Assembly: GCA_050012175.1 (NCBI GenBank)
Contig: JBEKHR010000006.1
Coordinates: 1-64,000 of the forward strand
DNA: 64,000 nucleotides
Source of the DNA: CAVROP01 sp050012175
Lineage (GTDB): Bacteria; Acidobacteriota; Terriglobia; UBA7540
Direction: 5' to 3'
Positions 37,978 to 47,100 of this stretch are shown in pieces. Numbering within the stretch: position 1 is the first letter of the stretch; each line of letters starts with the position of its first letter. The position numbers were made by a program, and so were the translations under genes. The notes beneath the pieces were generated by a model, which worked only from the letters and a program-made list of their open reading frames with translations, ran no database searches and was not told the origin of the DNA.

Positions 37978-40900
37978 TCACTGCACTTGCAATGTCAGCT
38001 TTATAGAGTTGCTGAGGTTGGTGGAACCTGACGTACACGTGCCAGTAACCGTCAGGGTATATGTGCCTGGCGGCGTGCCGAAACTGCCCCGAGGAGCAGG
38101 GCCGCCACCACCACCTCCGCCACCACCACAAGCTGCCATTGCCCCCATCACGAGCACTAGAGCAGCGAAAGTGACAAACCCCGCTCGGCTTCGTCCCACT
38201 CCGGGTTGCACCCAGCCCCGGGCTGCCCGAGCCAAGCTTCCCAACGCTGCCAGAGCCACTGTCCAGAGAAGCCAAGGCCAGGATTGGACGGGTCCGGGGG
38301 GAGGGAGGGGATTGGGCCGCGGCGCGCCAACCGAGGGCGCAGTCGTGGTTACTTTTACCGTGACGTTTGTTGAGGAACTACTCAGGGTCAATGAACTCGG
38401 TGAAACCGTGCAGGCGGCTTCCGAGGGTGCTCCCGTGCAAGTGAAGGATATGTTTTGATTGAATCCACCCCCTGCAACGACGCTCAATGTGTAACTGGCC
38501 GTGCCTCCCGGTGAGACGGTCGCAGAGGTGGACGAACCTGGCGGCGCAGTGAAAGTGAAGTCTTCACCGGTGCCCGTAAGTGCGACGGATTGCGGGCTTC
38601 CCACAGCGTCATCGGCGATGGTCACGGCCCCGGTTATGGTCCCGGCGGCGGTCGGCTCGAAGGTCACGCCGAGGGTGCAGCTCGCATTGGCCGCCACGCT
38701 CGAGCCGCAGGTGTTCGTCTGAGAGGAGTCGCCGCTAGCCGTGATGCTGGTAATGCCGAGCGCCTCGCTCCCCGTATTGCTGAGGGTGACGCTTTGAGCG
38801 TTGCTGCTGGTGCCCACCTGTTGTGCGGGGAAAGTCAAGGAAGCGGGAGACAGGCTGACCACCGCGGCGGACGCGCCAGTTCCTGTCAGGCTGACGGTCT
38901 GCGTGGCAGGGTTGGCGTTATCGGTGATGGTCACGGCCCCGGTTCTGGTCCCAGTAGCCGTCGGCTTGAAGGTCACGCTGAGGGTGCAACTGGCGCTGGC
39001 CGCCACGCGCGAGCCGCAGGTGTTGGTTTGGGAGAAGTTGCCGCTCGCTTTGATGCTCGTAATAGTAAGGCTAGCGTTCCCCGTATTGCTGAGTGTGACG
39101 CTTTGAGCGCTGCTGCTGGTGCCCACCTTTTGTGCGGGGAAAGTCAAGGAAGTGGGGGAGAGGCTCACCACGGGCGCAGTGCCGGTTCCCGTCAGGCTGA
39201 TGGTCTGGGTGGTAGGGGTGGCGTTATCGGTGATGGTTACGGCCCCGGTTCTGGTCCCAGCAGCCGTCGGCTTGAAGGTCACGCTAAGGGTGCAACTCGC
39301 GCCAACCGCCACGCTCGAGCCGCAGGGGTTGTATTGGGAGAAGTCGCCGCTCACCGTGATGCGGGTAATGCGGAGGGTCGCACTCCCCGTGTTCTTGAGT
39401 GTGACGAGTTGAGCTCTGCTGCTGGTGCCCACCTTTTGTGCCGGGAAAGTCAAGGAAGCGGGAGAGAGGCTGACCACCGGTGCGTCTACGCCGGTTCCTG
39501 TCAGGCCGACGGTCTGGGTGGCAGGGTTGGCGTTATCGGTGATGGTCACGACCCCGGTTCTGGTCCCAGTGGCCGTCGGCTTGAAGGTTACGCTGAGGGT
39601 ACAACTGGCGCTGGCCGCGAGGCTCGCGCCGCAGGTGTTAGTCTGGGAGAAGTCGCCGCTCACCGTGATGCTGGTAATGCTGAGGGTGGCGCTCCCCGTA
39701 TTGCTGAGGGTGACGCTTTGAGCGCTGCTGCTGGTGCCCACCGCTTGTGCGGGGAAAGTCAAGGAAGTGGGGGAGAGGCTCACCACGGGCGCAGTGCCGG
39801 TGCCCGTGAGGCTGACGGTCTGGGTGGCAGGGCTGGCGTTATCGGTGATGGTCACGACCCCGGTTCTGGTCCCAGTAGCCGTCGGCTTGAAGGTTACGCT
39901 GAGGGTACAACTGGCGCTGGCCGCGAGGCTCGCGCCGCAGGTGTTGGTTTGGGAGAAGTCGCCGCTGGCGCTGATGCTGGTAATGCTGAGGGTGGCGCTC
40001 CCCGTATTGCTGAGGGTGACGCTTTGAGCGCTGCTGCTGGTGCCCACCGCTTGTGCGGGGAAAGTCAAGGAAGTGGGGGAGAGGCTCACCAGGGGCGCAG
40101 TGCCGGTTCCTGTCAGGCTGACGGTCTGGGTGGCAGGGCTGGCGTTATCGGTGATGGTCGCGACCCCGGTTCTGGTCCCAGTAGCCGTCGGCTTGAAGGT
40201 TACGCTGAGGGTACAACTGGCGCTGGCCAAGAGGCTCGCGCCGCAGGTGTTGGTTTGGGAGAAGTCGCCACTGGCGGTGATGCTGGTAATGCTGAGGGTG
40301 GCGCTCCCCGTATTGCTGAGGGTGACGCTTTGAGCGCTGCTGCTGGTGCCCACCGCTTGTGTGAGGAAAGTCAAGGAAGCGGGGGAGAGGCTGACCAGCG
40401 GTGTGGCCACGCCGGTTCCTGTCAGGCTGACGGTCTGGGTGGCAGGGCTGGCGTTATCGGTGATGGTTAAAGAGCCGCTCCGCGAGCCGCTCGCCGTGGG
40501 AGTGAAGGTCACGCTGAGGGTACAACTGGCGCTGGCCGCGAGGCTCGCGCCGCAGGTGTTGGTTTGAGAGAAGTCGCCACTGGCGGTGATGCTGGTAATG
40601 CTGAGGGTGGCGCTCCCCGTATTGCTGAGGGTGACGCTTTGAGCGACGCTTCGGGTGCCCACCGCTTGTGCCGCGAAAGTCAAGGAAGCGGGGGAGAGGC
40701 TCACCACGGGCGCAGTGCCGGTTCCCGTGAGGCTGACGGTCTGGGTGGCAGGGCTGGCGTTATCGGTGATGGTTAAAGAGCCGCTCCGCGAGCCGCTCGC
40801 CGTGGGAGTGAAGGTTACGCTGAGGGTACAACTGGCGCTGGCCGCGAGGCTCGCGCCGCAGGTGTTGGTTTGGGAGAAGTCGCCGCTGGCGGTGATGCTG

Positions 40901-41004
40901 GTAATGCTGAGGGTGGCGCTCCCCGTATTGCTGAGGGTGACGCTTTGAGCGCTGCTGCTGGTGCCCACCGCTTGTGCCGGGAAAGTCAAGGAAGCGGGGG
41001 AGAG
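37978..41004 (-). pseudogene. 3' part of a giant choice-of-anchor-D repeat protein gene, split by a transposon
   Basis: This codes for about 1,000 residues in frame with the 5' part at 44129-47409. It has eight of ten tandem repeats of about 102 residues (period 306-309 bases), each with the pattern VSLSPTSLTFPAQAVGTSSS, SVTLSNTGSATLSITSI, and NPATQTVSLTGTG. These are the choice-of-anchor-D / HYDIN-like Ig fold. After the repeats come an Ig-like tail, a hydrophobic stretch (WPWLLWTVALAALGSLA) and AACGGGGGGGGGPAPRG. Adjacent repeats are nearly identical at DNA level. Confidence 0.9.
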
Positions 41005-41034
41005 GGTAGTGACTCATTTTGATTTTCTTGCCTC

Positions 41035-41070
41035 TTGACTCGCCTTCCTAGTATGCGACAATGGTCGCAT
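41035..41070 (+). promoter_or_regulatory. Promoter and palindrome of the first cargo gene
   Basis: TTGACT (41035-41040), 16 bases, then GACAAT (41057-41062), with the ATG only 6 bases further, predicts a leaderless transcript. ATGCGAC-AATG-GTCGCAT (41053-41070) is a perfect inverted repeat covering the -10 box and the start codon, a likely repressor site. Confidence 0.55.
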
Positions 41071-41308
41071 GATAAAGCCAAAGAAACTACCCCGTGATAC
41101 CAACGAACGGGCGCATCAAGTTGCCCAACTCCTAACTGGAGAGGTTAAGATTCCTGCTGAGCCTGAGCGATCGGCAGTGTCGGCATACCTTTCTGACATC
41201 GGGCGCAAGGGTGGACTCAGGGGAGGGGTTGCCAGGGCACAAGCGCTTTCGGCTAGGAAGCGGTCTACTATCGCAACGAAAGCGGCGAATGCACGGTGGA
41301 AGAAGTAG
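41069..41308 (+). CDS. Transposon cargo: small basic KGG/ARW-type protein
   Basis: A 79-residue basic protein with SDIGRKGGLRGGVARAQALS and RKRSTIATKAANARWKK. The pattern (GG.ARA..LS..RR..IA.KAA.ARW) is found in many small bacterial proteins of unknown role, often on mobile elements; nucleic-acid binding is likely from its charge. The start codon lies inside a perfect inverted repeat and is predicted to be leaderless, which suggests autoregulation. Confidence 0.7.
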   Translation: MIKPKKLPRDTNERAHQVAQLLTGEVKIPAEPERSAVSAYLSDIGRKGGLRGGVARAQALSARKRSTIATKAANARWKK

Positions 41309-41319
41309 GTCTAGCCGAT

Positions 41320-41520
41320 TCACACCATAAGATCATGCTCACGGAGCCTTTGGACTCTTTGTGCTTCGTGCTGCCTTTCGCGAGCCTCTTCCGCTAAGGG
41401 TTTAAGGTCACTTCGGAGTGAGTCGAGAGAATCGGCAATATGATTGAGTCGTGATACAACGGTGGAGAATCCCGCAAGCACCAACATTCCGAAAAGAATT
41501 AAATAGACAGTTGGACTCAT
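41320..41520 (-). CDS. Transposon cargo: small membrane protein with coiled coil
   Basis: A 66-residue protein: one N-terminal membrane helix (VYLILFGMLVLAGFSTVV), then a charged coiled coil (DSLRSDLKPLAEEARERQHE). A strong purine-rich ribosome site (AAGGGGGGGG in minus sense, 41525-41534) precedes the ATG. It is convergent with the basic protein gene. Single-helix proteins of this kind can be toxins or phage spanin- or holin-like factors; no family recognised. Confidence 0.6.
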   Translation of the reverse strand: MSPTVYLILFGMLVLAGFSTVVSRLNHIADSLDSLRSDLKPLAEEARERQHEAQRVQRLREHDLMV

Positions 41521-41571
41521 CTTGCCCCCCCCTTTCCAACTTGACTGTGGTAAGATAGCAGAAAAGCGAAA

Positions 41572-41591
41572 GCCCCGATGTCAGTCGGGGC
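41572..41591 (+). other. Hairpin in transposon intergenic region
   Basis: GCCCCGA and TCGGGGC form a perfect 7-bp stem with a 6-base loop, followed by CTTG. It lies between the divergent small genes and could attenuate the rightward transcript. Confidence 0.45.
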
Positions 41592-41602
41592 CTTGTAGGG
41601 TT

Positions 41603-41636
41603 CACACTCCGATTTGAACCTTAGCATAGGAGTGTG
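41603..41636 (+). promoter_or_regulatory. Hairpin hiding the ribosome site of a cargo gene
   Basis: CACACTCC (41603-41610) is the exact complement of GGAGTGTG (41629-41636), with an 18-base loop. The right arm overlaps the AGGAG ribosome site (41628-41632) of the gene starting at 41641, so folding would block translation. Confidence 0.5.
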
Positions 41637-41640
41637 CCCA

Positions 41641-41802
41641 ATGGCAAACCAAAAATCTTCAAAAAGATCCACCCTTGAACTTGCCCAACAAGTTCTCGAC
41701 TTTCTGAAAGAGAAAAATGTGTCGGCAAACGAAGCTTTAGCGGTATTGCTTGCCGCGCACACCGGAGTTAGCCTTGAGTTTTTTCAACCAATTTCTCGAT
41801 AG
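41641..41802 (+). CDS. Transposon cargo: small hypothetical protein
   Basis: A 53-residue protein starting at ATG 41641 with AGGAG eight bases upstream. It is mostly helical: STLELAQQVLDFLKEKNVSA, then NEALAVLLAAHTGVSLEFF. Its ribosome site lies in a potential hairpin. Not recognised. Its 3' end overlaps, tail to tail, the 52-residue gene on the other strand. Confidence 0.55.
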   Translation: MANQKSSKRSTLELAQQVLDFLKEKNVSANEALAVLLAAHTGVSLEFFQPISR

Positions 41803-41926
41803 CAATAGCCAACCTTTCGAGGGTCTTGTTGATCTCTTGTGCGCTGGCGAAGATTTGCTTATTAAGAGCTAACATATCGGCTGCGGTAACAGGTAGCTCC
41901 GATGGGTCTTTAAGTTTAGATGCCAT
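41768..41926 (-). CDS. Transposon cargo: 52-residue coiled-coil-like protein
   Basis: Reading ATG at 41926 to TAA at 41768 gives MASKLKDPSELPVTAADMLA, LNKQIFASAQEINKTLERLA, then IAIEKLVEKTQG. The composition (amphipathic helix with regular Leu/Ile) is that of a real short protein. It follows the 97-residue gene on the same strand by 37 bases and may be cotranscribed with it. No family recognised. Confidence 0.55.
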   Translation of the reverse strand: MASKLKDPSELPVTAADMLALNKQIFASAQEINKTLERLAIAIEKLVEKTQG

Positions 41927-41963
41927 ATGTGTCCCCTTTGTCCAGAATTTAGCCTATGTCAGA

Positions 41964-42257
41964 TCATCTTATTTCCGAAAGCGTAACCATTCCGCGAGCG
42001 AGGCGAGCAGCTACCGATTCTCCCAATCTTGGATCAGTCGAACTGGTAAGAGTCCAAGTTGCTCCCTGTAAATTAACTGCTTCGCGTTTGCCATTATTAG
42101 GGTCAAGAAACATCAACCTACCAGAGGGTGATACCTTGCAAATATACCAGTCGAAAACACCAACTCTTTCTCGCAGTGCCATTGTGACCTTGACAAGGAT
42201 TGGCCGTTCCTTCCAGTCTCTAAATAGCTCAACCGCTTCTTTTAGTGAAATTCTCAC
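41964..42257 (-). CDS. Transposon cargo: 97-residue hypothetical protein
   Basis: It starts with GTG at 42257; AGGAG lies a few bases upstream. The sequence (LKEAVELFRDWKERPILVKV; GRLMFLDPNNGKREAVNL) looks like a small mixed alpha/beta domain. A frame on the opposite strand runs through this region into the transposase, but the transposase has its own promoter and start at 42454, so this minus-strand gene is preferred. Function unknown. Confidence 0.6.
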   Translation of the reverse strand: MRISLKEAVELFRDWKERPILVKVTMALRERVGVFDWYICKVSPSGRLMFLDPNNGKREAVNLQGATWTLTSSTDPRLGESVAARLARGMVTLSEIR

Positions 42258-42418
42258 GTTTCTCCTCTGGCTATACAGCTTCGGTTTTGAAACGGCGAAA
42301 GAACTGGCATCTGGTCATCAGTTCGGATTCCGGCCATCTTTGCAGGAGTTGAGCGCAACATTAAAAAGGCATCGCAAAGTTTACACCCAAAAAAGTTTGC
42401 CTTGCCCAAAGATTTTAC

Positions 42419-42447
42419 TTGACATGCTTGTTCCGCTCATGCATAAT
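42419..42447 (+). promoter_or_regulatory. Transposase promoter, predicted leaderless
   Basis: TTGACA (42419-42424), 17 bases, CATAAT (42442-42447), then six bases to the ATG at 42454. The box quality and spacing are near-consensus, and no ribosome site fits between, so the mRNA should start at or next to the ATG. Confidence 0.65.
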
Positions 42448-42453
42448 TGCATT

Positions 42454-43296
42454 ATGAACAAGCTGAGCCAAGAAAAGCAAACGCAAATTATTGCCGCACT
42501 AATTGAGGGCAATTCGCTTCGCGCGACTGCCCGCATGTGCGACGTGGCCTTTAACTCTGTCCTGCATCTTCTACCGAGAATCGGAAGCGCGTGCGCCGAC
42601 TATCAGGACCGCACGTTGCGCAATCTGAAGTGCAAGCGGATTCAGTGCGACGAATGCTGGAGCTTTGTTTACGCCAAGCAAAAGAATGTCCCTCAAGAAA
42701 AGCGCGGCCAATTCGGCTATGGCGACGTATGGACGTGGGTAGCCATTGATGCTGACACAAAGCTAGTTCCTTCGTTTATGATTGGCAATCGAGACTTGCG
42801 AAGCGCCCGTATGTTTATTGATGATCTTGCTGGTAGGCTAAAAAATCGAATTCAGCTTACAACGGATGGCTTGCGCGTTTACCTGGATGCGGTTGACGGC
42901 GCGTTCGGATGTGAAATAGATTATGCTGTATTAGTAAAGATGTATGAATCTACGCAAGAGGAAACCCGTTACAGTCCTGCGGTGTGCGTTAGCGCCGAAG
43001 CGAAGGTCATGCAAGGAAGGCCCGACATGAGGCACGTATCAACAAGTTACGTCGAACGGCAGAATCTCAGCATGAGGATGGGCATGCGCCGATTCACGCG
43101 GCTTACAAATGGCTTTAGCAAGAAAGTCGAGAATCACGCTTATATGGTGGCCCTCTATTACATGCACTATAACTTCTGCCGGATTCATCAGACTTTGAGG
43201 GTTACACCCGCGATGGAAGCAGGGGTTGCAGACCACATGTGGAGCATTGAAGAGATCGTTGCACTTATGAGCGAAGTAGGTCGCGGAAAGAAGTAG
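42454..43296 (+). CDS. IS1-family transposase (single-frame type)
   Basis: A 280-residue transposase. An N-terminal helix-turn-helix (TQIIAALIEGNSLRATARMC) is followed by the DDE core: Asp66 in IQCDECWSFV, Asp138 in QLTTDGLRVY and Glu201 in SYVERQNLSMR. The tail GFSKKVENHAYMVALYYMHY matches IS1 InsB (SFSKSVELH...). Unlike classic IS1, it needs no frameshift between two frames. A longer in-frame opening upstream overlaps another gene and is not used here. Its 3' end overlaps the proteasome-like gene by 32 bases, tail to tail. Confidence 0.92.
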   Translation: MNKLSQEKQTQIIAALIEGNSLRATARMCDVAFNSVLHLLPRIGSACADYQDRTLRNLKCKRIQCDECWSFVYAKQKNVPQEKRGQFGYGDVWTWVAIDADTKLVPSFMIGNRDLRSARMFIDDLAGRLKNRIQLTTDGLRVYLDAVDGAFGCEIDYAVLVKMYESTQEETRYSPAVCVSAEAKVMQGRPDMRHVSTSYVERQNLSMRMGMRRFTRLTNGFSKKVENHAYMVALYYMHYNFCRIHQTLRVTPAMEAGVADHMWSIEEIVALMSEVGRGKK

Positions 43297-44095
43297 AGAG
43301 GCTTTCAAAGACTTTGTTCCTGTGATCGTCGGAAATACTCGGAATGAAAACCGTTCCAATAAACTGCTTGATATAGAATTCCGCCATTAATATTTCCCTG
43401 TCTTTAAAACTTCCGGTGAAGGAGTGAACTTTCCCATCTGCCATTATCTGAACCAAATCAGTTTCCCCGCCGCACCCGTCAACGAGTTGCTTGGCTTTGG
43501 TGACAAGGTAGGAAGCTATTATGCTGCCGATTTTAACGCTGACCGTTTGAGTTAAGAGTAAGCTAGATAGGTAGCGCAGAAGCGAACTATCTCCGGCTCC
43601 CACATAGTCATATAAACCAACTTTATGAACCGAGGTTTCCGAGGTTCGCAACAAGGAGAGATTCCCGCCAATGAAGCTGGCGCAAAGCATCTGCAATCCT
43701 CCTGTGCTATCAAGACTGTTTAGAATTGCTCCTTCCATTTCCTGTAAAATGTCTTCGGTCGTATCTTTAACCCCCGAGACAGATAAATCAAAATCGCTTC
43801 TAAGTGCGGCTTCGGTGAATTTGTCTCTGAATGTTTTCATTAGCTCCGGGTAGCCTGCGAAGGTAAAAAAACTGCGGTCGCGCAAGGGCGGGTAACTGAC
43901 GGCGAAGATTTTGGACTCGTAATACTTGTGGGAGCCAGGAACGGTGATGAGCGTGTCCGCAGAAAGGACAATCCCGTCCGTGCATCTTATCCCAATCCCA
44001 ATCGTCACGGCTTTTCCCCGGTTATCTTTTGGTCGCCTCGGAGATGGGGGATTATAGACCTTGCGCGGAGATATAAGCAAATCCGTTGCCATCAT
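43265..44095 (-). CDS. Transposon cargo: proteasome-like Ntn-hydrolase family protein
   Basis: A 276-residue protein from the ATG at 44095; GGAGG at 44101-44105 sets this start. After a 30-residue basic propeptide-like region, VTIGIGIRCTDGIVLSADTL fits the first strands of proteasome beta subunits. If Thr31 is position 1, Asp47 falls at position 17 and Lys62 (YYESKIFAV) at position 32, against Thr1/Asp17/Lys33 in the 20S proteasome. FFTFAGYPELMKTF, LYDYVGAGDSSLLRYLSSLL and DGCGGETDLVQIMADGKV match later strands and helices of the fold. The residue before Thr31 is Val, not the usual Gly. A self-activating or compartmental peptidase is possible; substrate unknown. Confidence 0.78.
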   Translation of the reverse strand: MMATDLLISPRKVYNPPSPRRPKDNRGKAVTIGIGIRCTDGIVLSADTLITVPGSHKYYESKIFAVSYPPLRDRSFFTFAGYPELMKTFRDKFTEAALRSDFDLSVSGVKDTTEDILQEMEGAILNSLDSTGGLQMLCASFIGGNLSLLRTSETSVHKVGLYDYVGAGDSSLLRYLSSLLLTQTVSVKIGSIIASYLVTKAKQLVDGCGGETDLVQIMADGKVHSFTGSFKDREILMAEFYIKQFIGTVFIPSISDDHRNKVFESLSTSFRDLLRS

Positions 44096-44128
44096 GCGAA
44101 CCTCCAAATTTCAAATTGAGTCACTACC

Positions 44129-47100
44129 GGGGAGAGGCCTACCACGGGCGCAGTGCCGGTTCCCGTGAGGCTGACGGTCTGCGTGGCAGGACTGGCGTTA
44201 TCAGTGATGGTTAAAGAGCCGCTCCGCGAGCCGCTCGCCGTAGGAGTGAAGGTTACGCTGAGGGTACAACTGGCGCTGGCCGCGAGGCTCGCGCCGCAGG
44301 TGTTGGTTTGGGAGAAGTCGCCGCTGGCGGTGATGCTGGTAATGCTGAGGGTGGCGCTCCCCGTATTGCTGAGGGTGACGCTTTGAGCGCTGCTGCTGGT
44401 GCCCACCGCTTGTGCCGGGAAAGTCAAGGAAGCGGGGGAGAGGCCTACCACGGGCGCAGTGCCGGTTCCCGTGAGGCTGACGGTCTGCGTGGCAGGACTG
44501 GCGTTATCAGTGATGGTTAAAGAGCCGCTCCGCGAGCCGCTCGCCGTGGGAGTGAAGGTGACGCTGAGGGTGCAACTGGCGCCCGCGGCCACGGTCGCGC
44601 CGCAGTTATTGGTCTGAGTAAAGTCGCCGCTGTTCGTCCCGGCGATGGTCACGCTTGTGATGTTGAGCGTGACGTTACCGGTGTTGGTGAGCGTTATGGG
44701 CGCGGCGGAGCTCGTCGTCCCGACAACCTGGTTGCCAAAGTTGTACGATGACGGCGAGAGGGCCACGAAAGGCCCCGGCGTAAGACTAAACTTGGTCACA
44801 AAGGCATCGTAGGGTCCGCCCCCATATGTCGGCTGGTAGCCGCCTGATGTGATGGGGAAATCCAACGAGAAAGTCCCGCCGGTAACGTAAGCGTTCCCTG
44901 AGGGGTCCAAGGAGATTCCGCGTCCCACTTCGTCTAAGCTTCCACCGAGGTAGGTGGAAAAATCGAGCGAGCTTCCAGATGCATTAAGCACACTGACGAA
45001 GGCGTCGTAGAATCCGGCGTTCTTAGCTTGCGTGGGGCTCACGGTTGGGAAACCGCCCCCGTAATTGTATCCCGTCACGAAAGCATGCCCGGATGAATCT
45101 ACCGCAACGTCATATCCAACCTGAGTTCCGGGACCGCCCAAGTAGGTCGAATAGACAAGTGCGGAACCAGCGCCATCGAGCTTGGTAACGAAGGTGTCGT
45201 ACGAGCCACCGAAGACTCGCTGGAAAGCTCCCGCCGTTGTCGGGAAGTTTGTGGAAGTCGTGTACCCAGTCATATAGGCATTGGACGAACCGTCAAGGGC
45301 GATGGCATAGCCGTAATCGCTGCCGGTTCCTCCCAAGTACGTAGAGTAAATGAGCGCTGATCCGGCGGGGTTAAGCTTCGCAACGAAGGCGTCGTAGCAC
45401 GGGAAGGTGTTCGGAGCTACAGCGCAGAGGCCGCCGGCGTAATTCGGTTGGAAGGCGTTTACGGTCGGGAAGTTCGCGGAGTTTGTGGCCCCGGTGACGT
45501 AGGCATCGCCGGCAGAGTCCACAGCGACTCCGTAAGCGTAATCGTCCGCGCTGCCACCAAGAAATGTTGAATAGCCGAGCTCGGCGCCTCCCGAGTTGAA
45601 TTTGACGACGAAGCCATCGTGGTCGCCACCGCCGTAGCTGGCCTGGAGGGCACCGGGGGTGACCGGGAATTCAGGCGAGGCGGTGTAGCCCGACATATAG
45701 GCGTTGCCGGAAGAATCGACTGCGACGCCAGTCCCTATATCATCGCTACTTCCGCCCCAGTAGGTCGAGTAGATCAGGGAGGCTCCGTCTGCGCTCAGTT
45801 CGGCAACAAAAGCGTCGTACCCCCCGGCGTTCTCGGCTTGGAGCGCCTTCTTTACCGGAAAATCCGTGGAATTTGTGTACCCGGTCACATAGGCATCGCC
45901 GCTCGCATCGAGCGCAATTCCCGTCCCATAGTCCTCACCACTGCCGCCGAGGTAAGTGGAATAGACCAGCGCAGTCCCGGCGGGATTCAGCTTGGTCACA
46001 AAGGCGTCAAAGCAAGCGATAGTGTCCACACCATCTGTGCAGGTGCCGCCACCGGGGGAGCTCTGAACCGGCTTGACAAGCGGAAAATCGATGGAAGCCG
46101 TGTAACCTGTCACGTAGGCATTTCCGGAAGGGTCCACTGCAATGGCATTGGCATAATCCATATCGCTCCCGCCAAGATAGGTGGAGTAGCTGAGGACGGG
46201 ATCGATGATCAGGGGCCGAGTCCTGTCGTAGGGTGCGATTTCAAAGGTTACTTCGCCGTCCGACTTGAGGACGTAGTAGGCGTCGATCAATTTTGGATTT
46301 TGAATTTCGGATTTTGGATTGGCGGATGTCCGTGGTCCGTTGTCCGGAGACGTGCAGTCCAGTGCGCCCTCGCTTTCGCCTGTCAACTGTGAACTGTCAA
46401 CTGTCGACTGTTCTTGATACACCACCGGCTTGTGAAACCGCGCCTCCCCGCCCTCGGCGGTCACAATCAGGTCGCCATTCGCCGCGATGCGCAGGGACGA
46501 AGAGATTCTGGATTTTCGATTTCGGATTTTGGATTGGGTGCTGTCCGTCGTTCGTGGTACGTGGTCCGTTACCCCTGATCCCGCCCTGCCGGAACCTCTG
46601 ACCACGGACGGTTGACTGCTGCCTGCTGCTTTCTGCCTACTGCTTACTTGCCCGCCGGCATCGATTGCCAGTGCGATCGCGCCGGGGTCGGCCCCAGGGG
46701 CCACGACAAAGTCATACTCCAACTGCCCACCCTGCTTGCCGTAATAGACCAGATCTACCCCTGGATAGATGTTCTCGTACCGCACCCTGCCATAAGTTGG
46801 CACGTTGGTGCGCCACTTCTTAGGATCATTGCCGGTCAGGTAGTTGCTCTTGCCGGGTAATTCATTTACGCCGATGACCTTGGCAGCAGGGTTCGCGCGA
46901 AGCAGCTTTAGGCAGAGAAAAGAAGGGGGCTGGGGACTGGGCACTGGAAATGGCAGTGACGAGTGCGGCGTGACAAGGGACGCGCTACGATCCCCCTCCC
47001 TTGTTTCATGCAACTGACCACGGACTACGGAGAACTGACGTCTTTCCTCTTCTGACTTATGACTTCTAAGTCTGGACTCCTGACTTCTGCGTTCTGGCTC

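Larger units (their letters stand above)
41005..44128. mobile_element. IS1-family transposon with passenger genes (3,124 bp)
   Basis: Ends are GGTAGTGACTCATTTTGA (41005-41022) and its inverted counterpart (44111-44128), 17 of 18 bases matching. The 8-bp GGGGAGAG occurs directly on both sides (40997-41004 and 44129-44136) as a target duplication, the size expected for IS1. Deleting the element plus one GGGGAGAG joins the two gene halves into an unbroken 2,100-codon frame. Inside are an IS1 transposase, five small genes and a proteasome-like protein. The DNA is visibly AT-richer than the host gene. The intact ends and target copies point to a recent insertion. Confidence 0.93.

Noticed and set aside
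38590..40470. Long plus-strand frame of 626 codons opposite the repeat gene
   Set aside because: It is a mirror of the 306-bp coding repeats; composition (Gly/Arg/Glu repeats) follows the antisense of the Ser/Thr-rich protein and no start signal is present.
41956..42453. A 166-codon extension upstream of the IS1 transposase
   Set aside because: It overlaps the 97-residue gene on the other strand, has no ribosome site, and a near-consensus promoter sits inside it just before the ATG at 42454.
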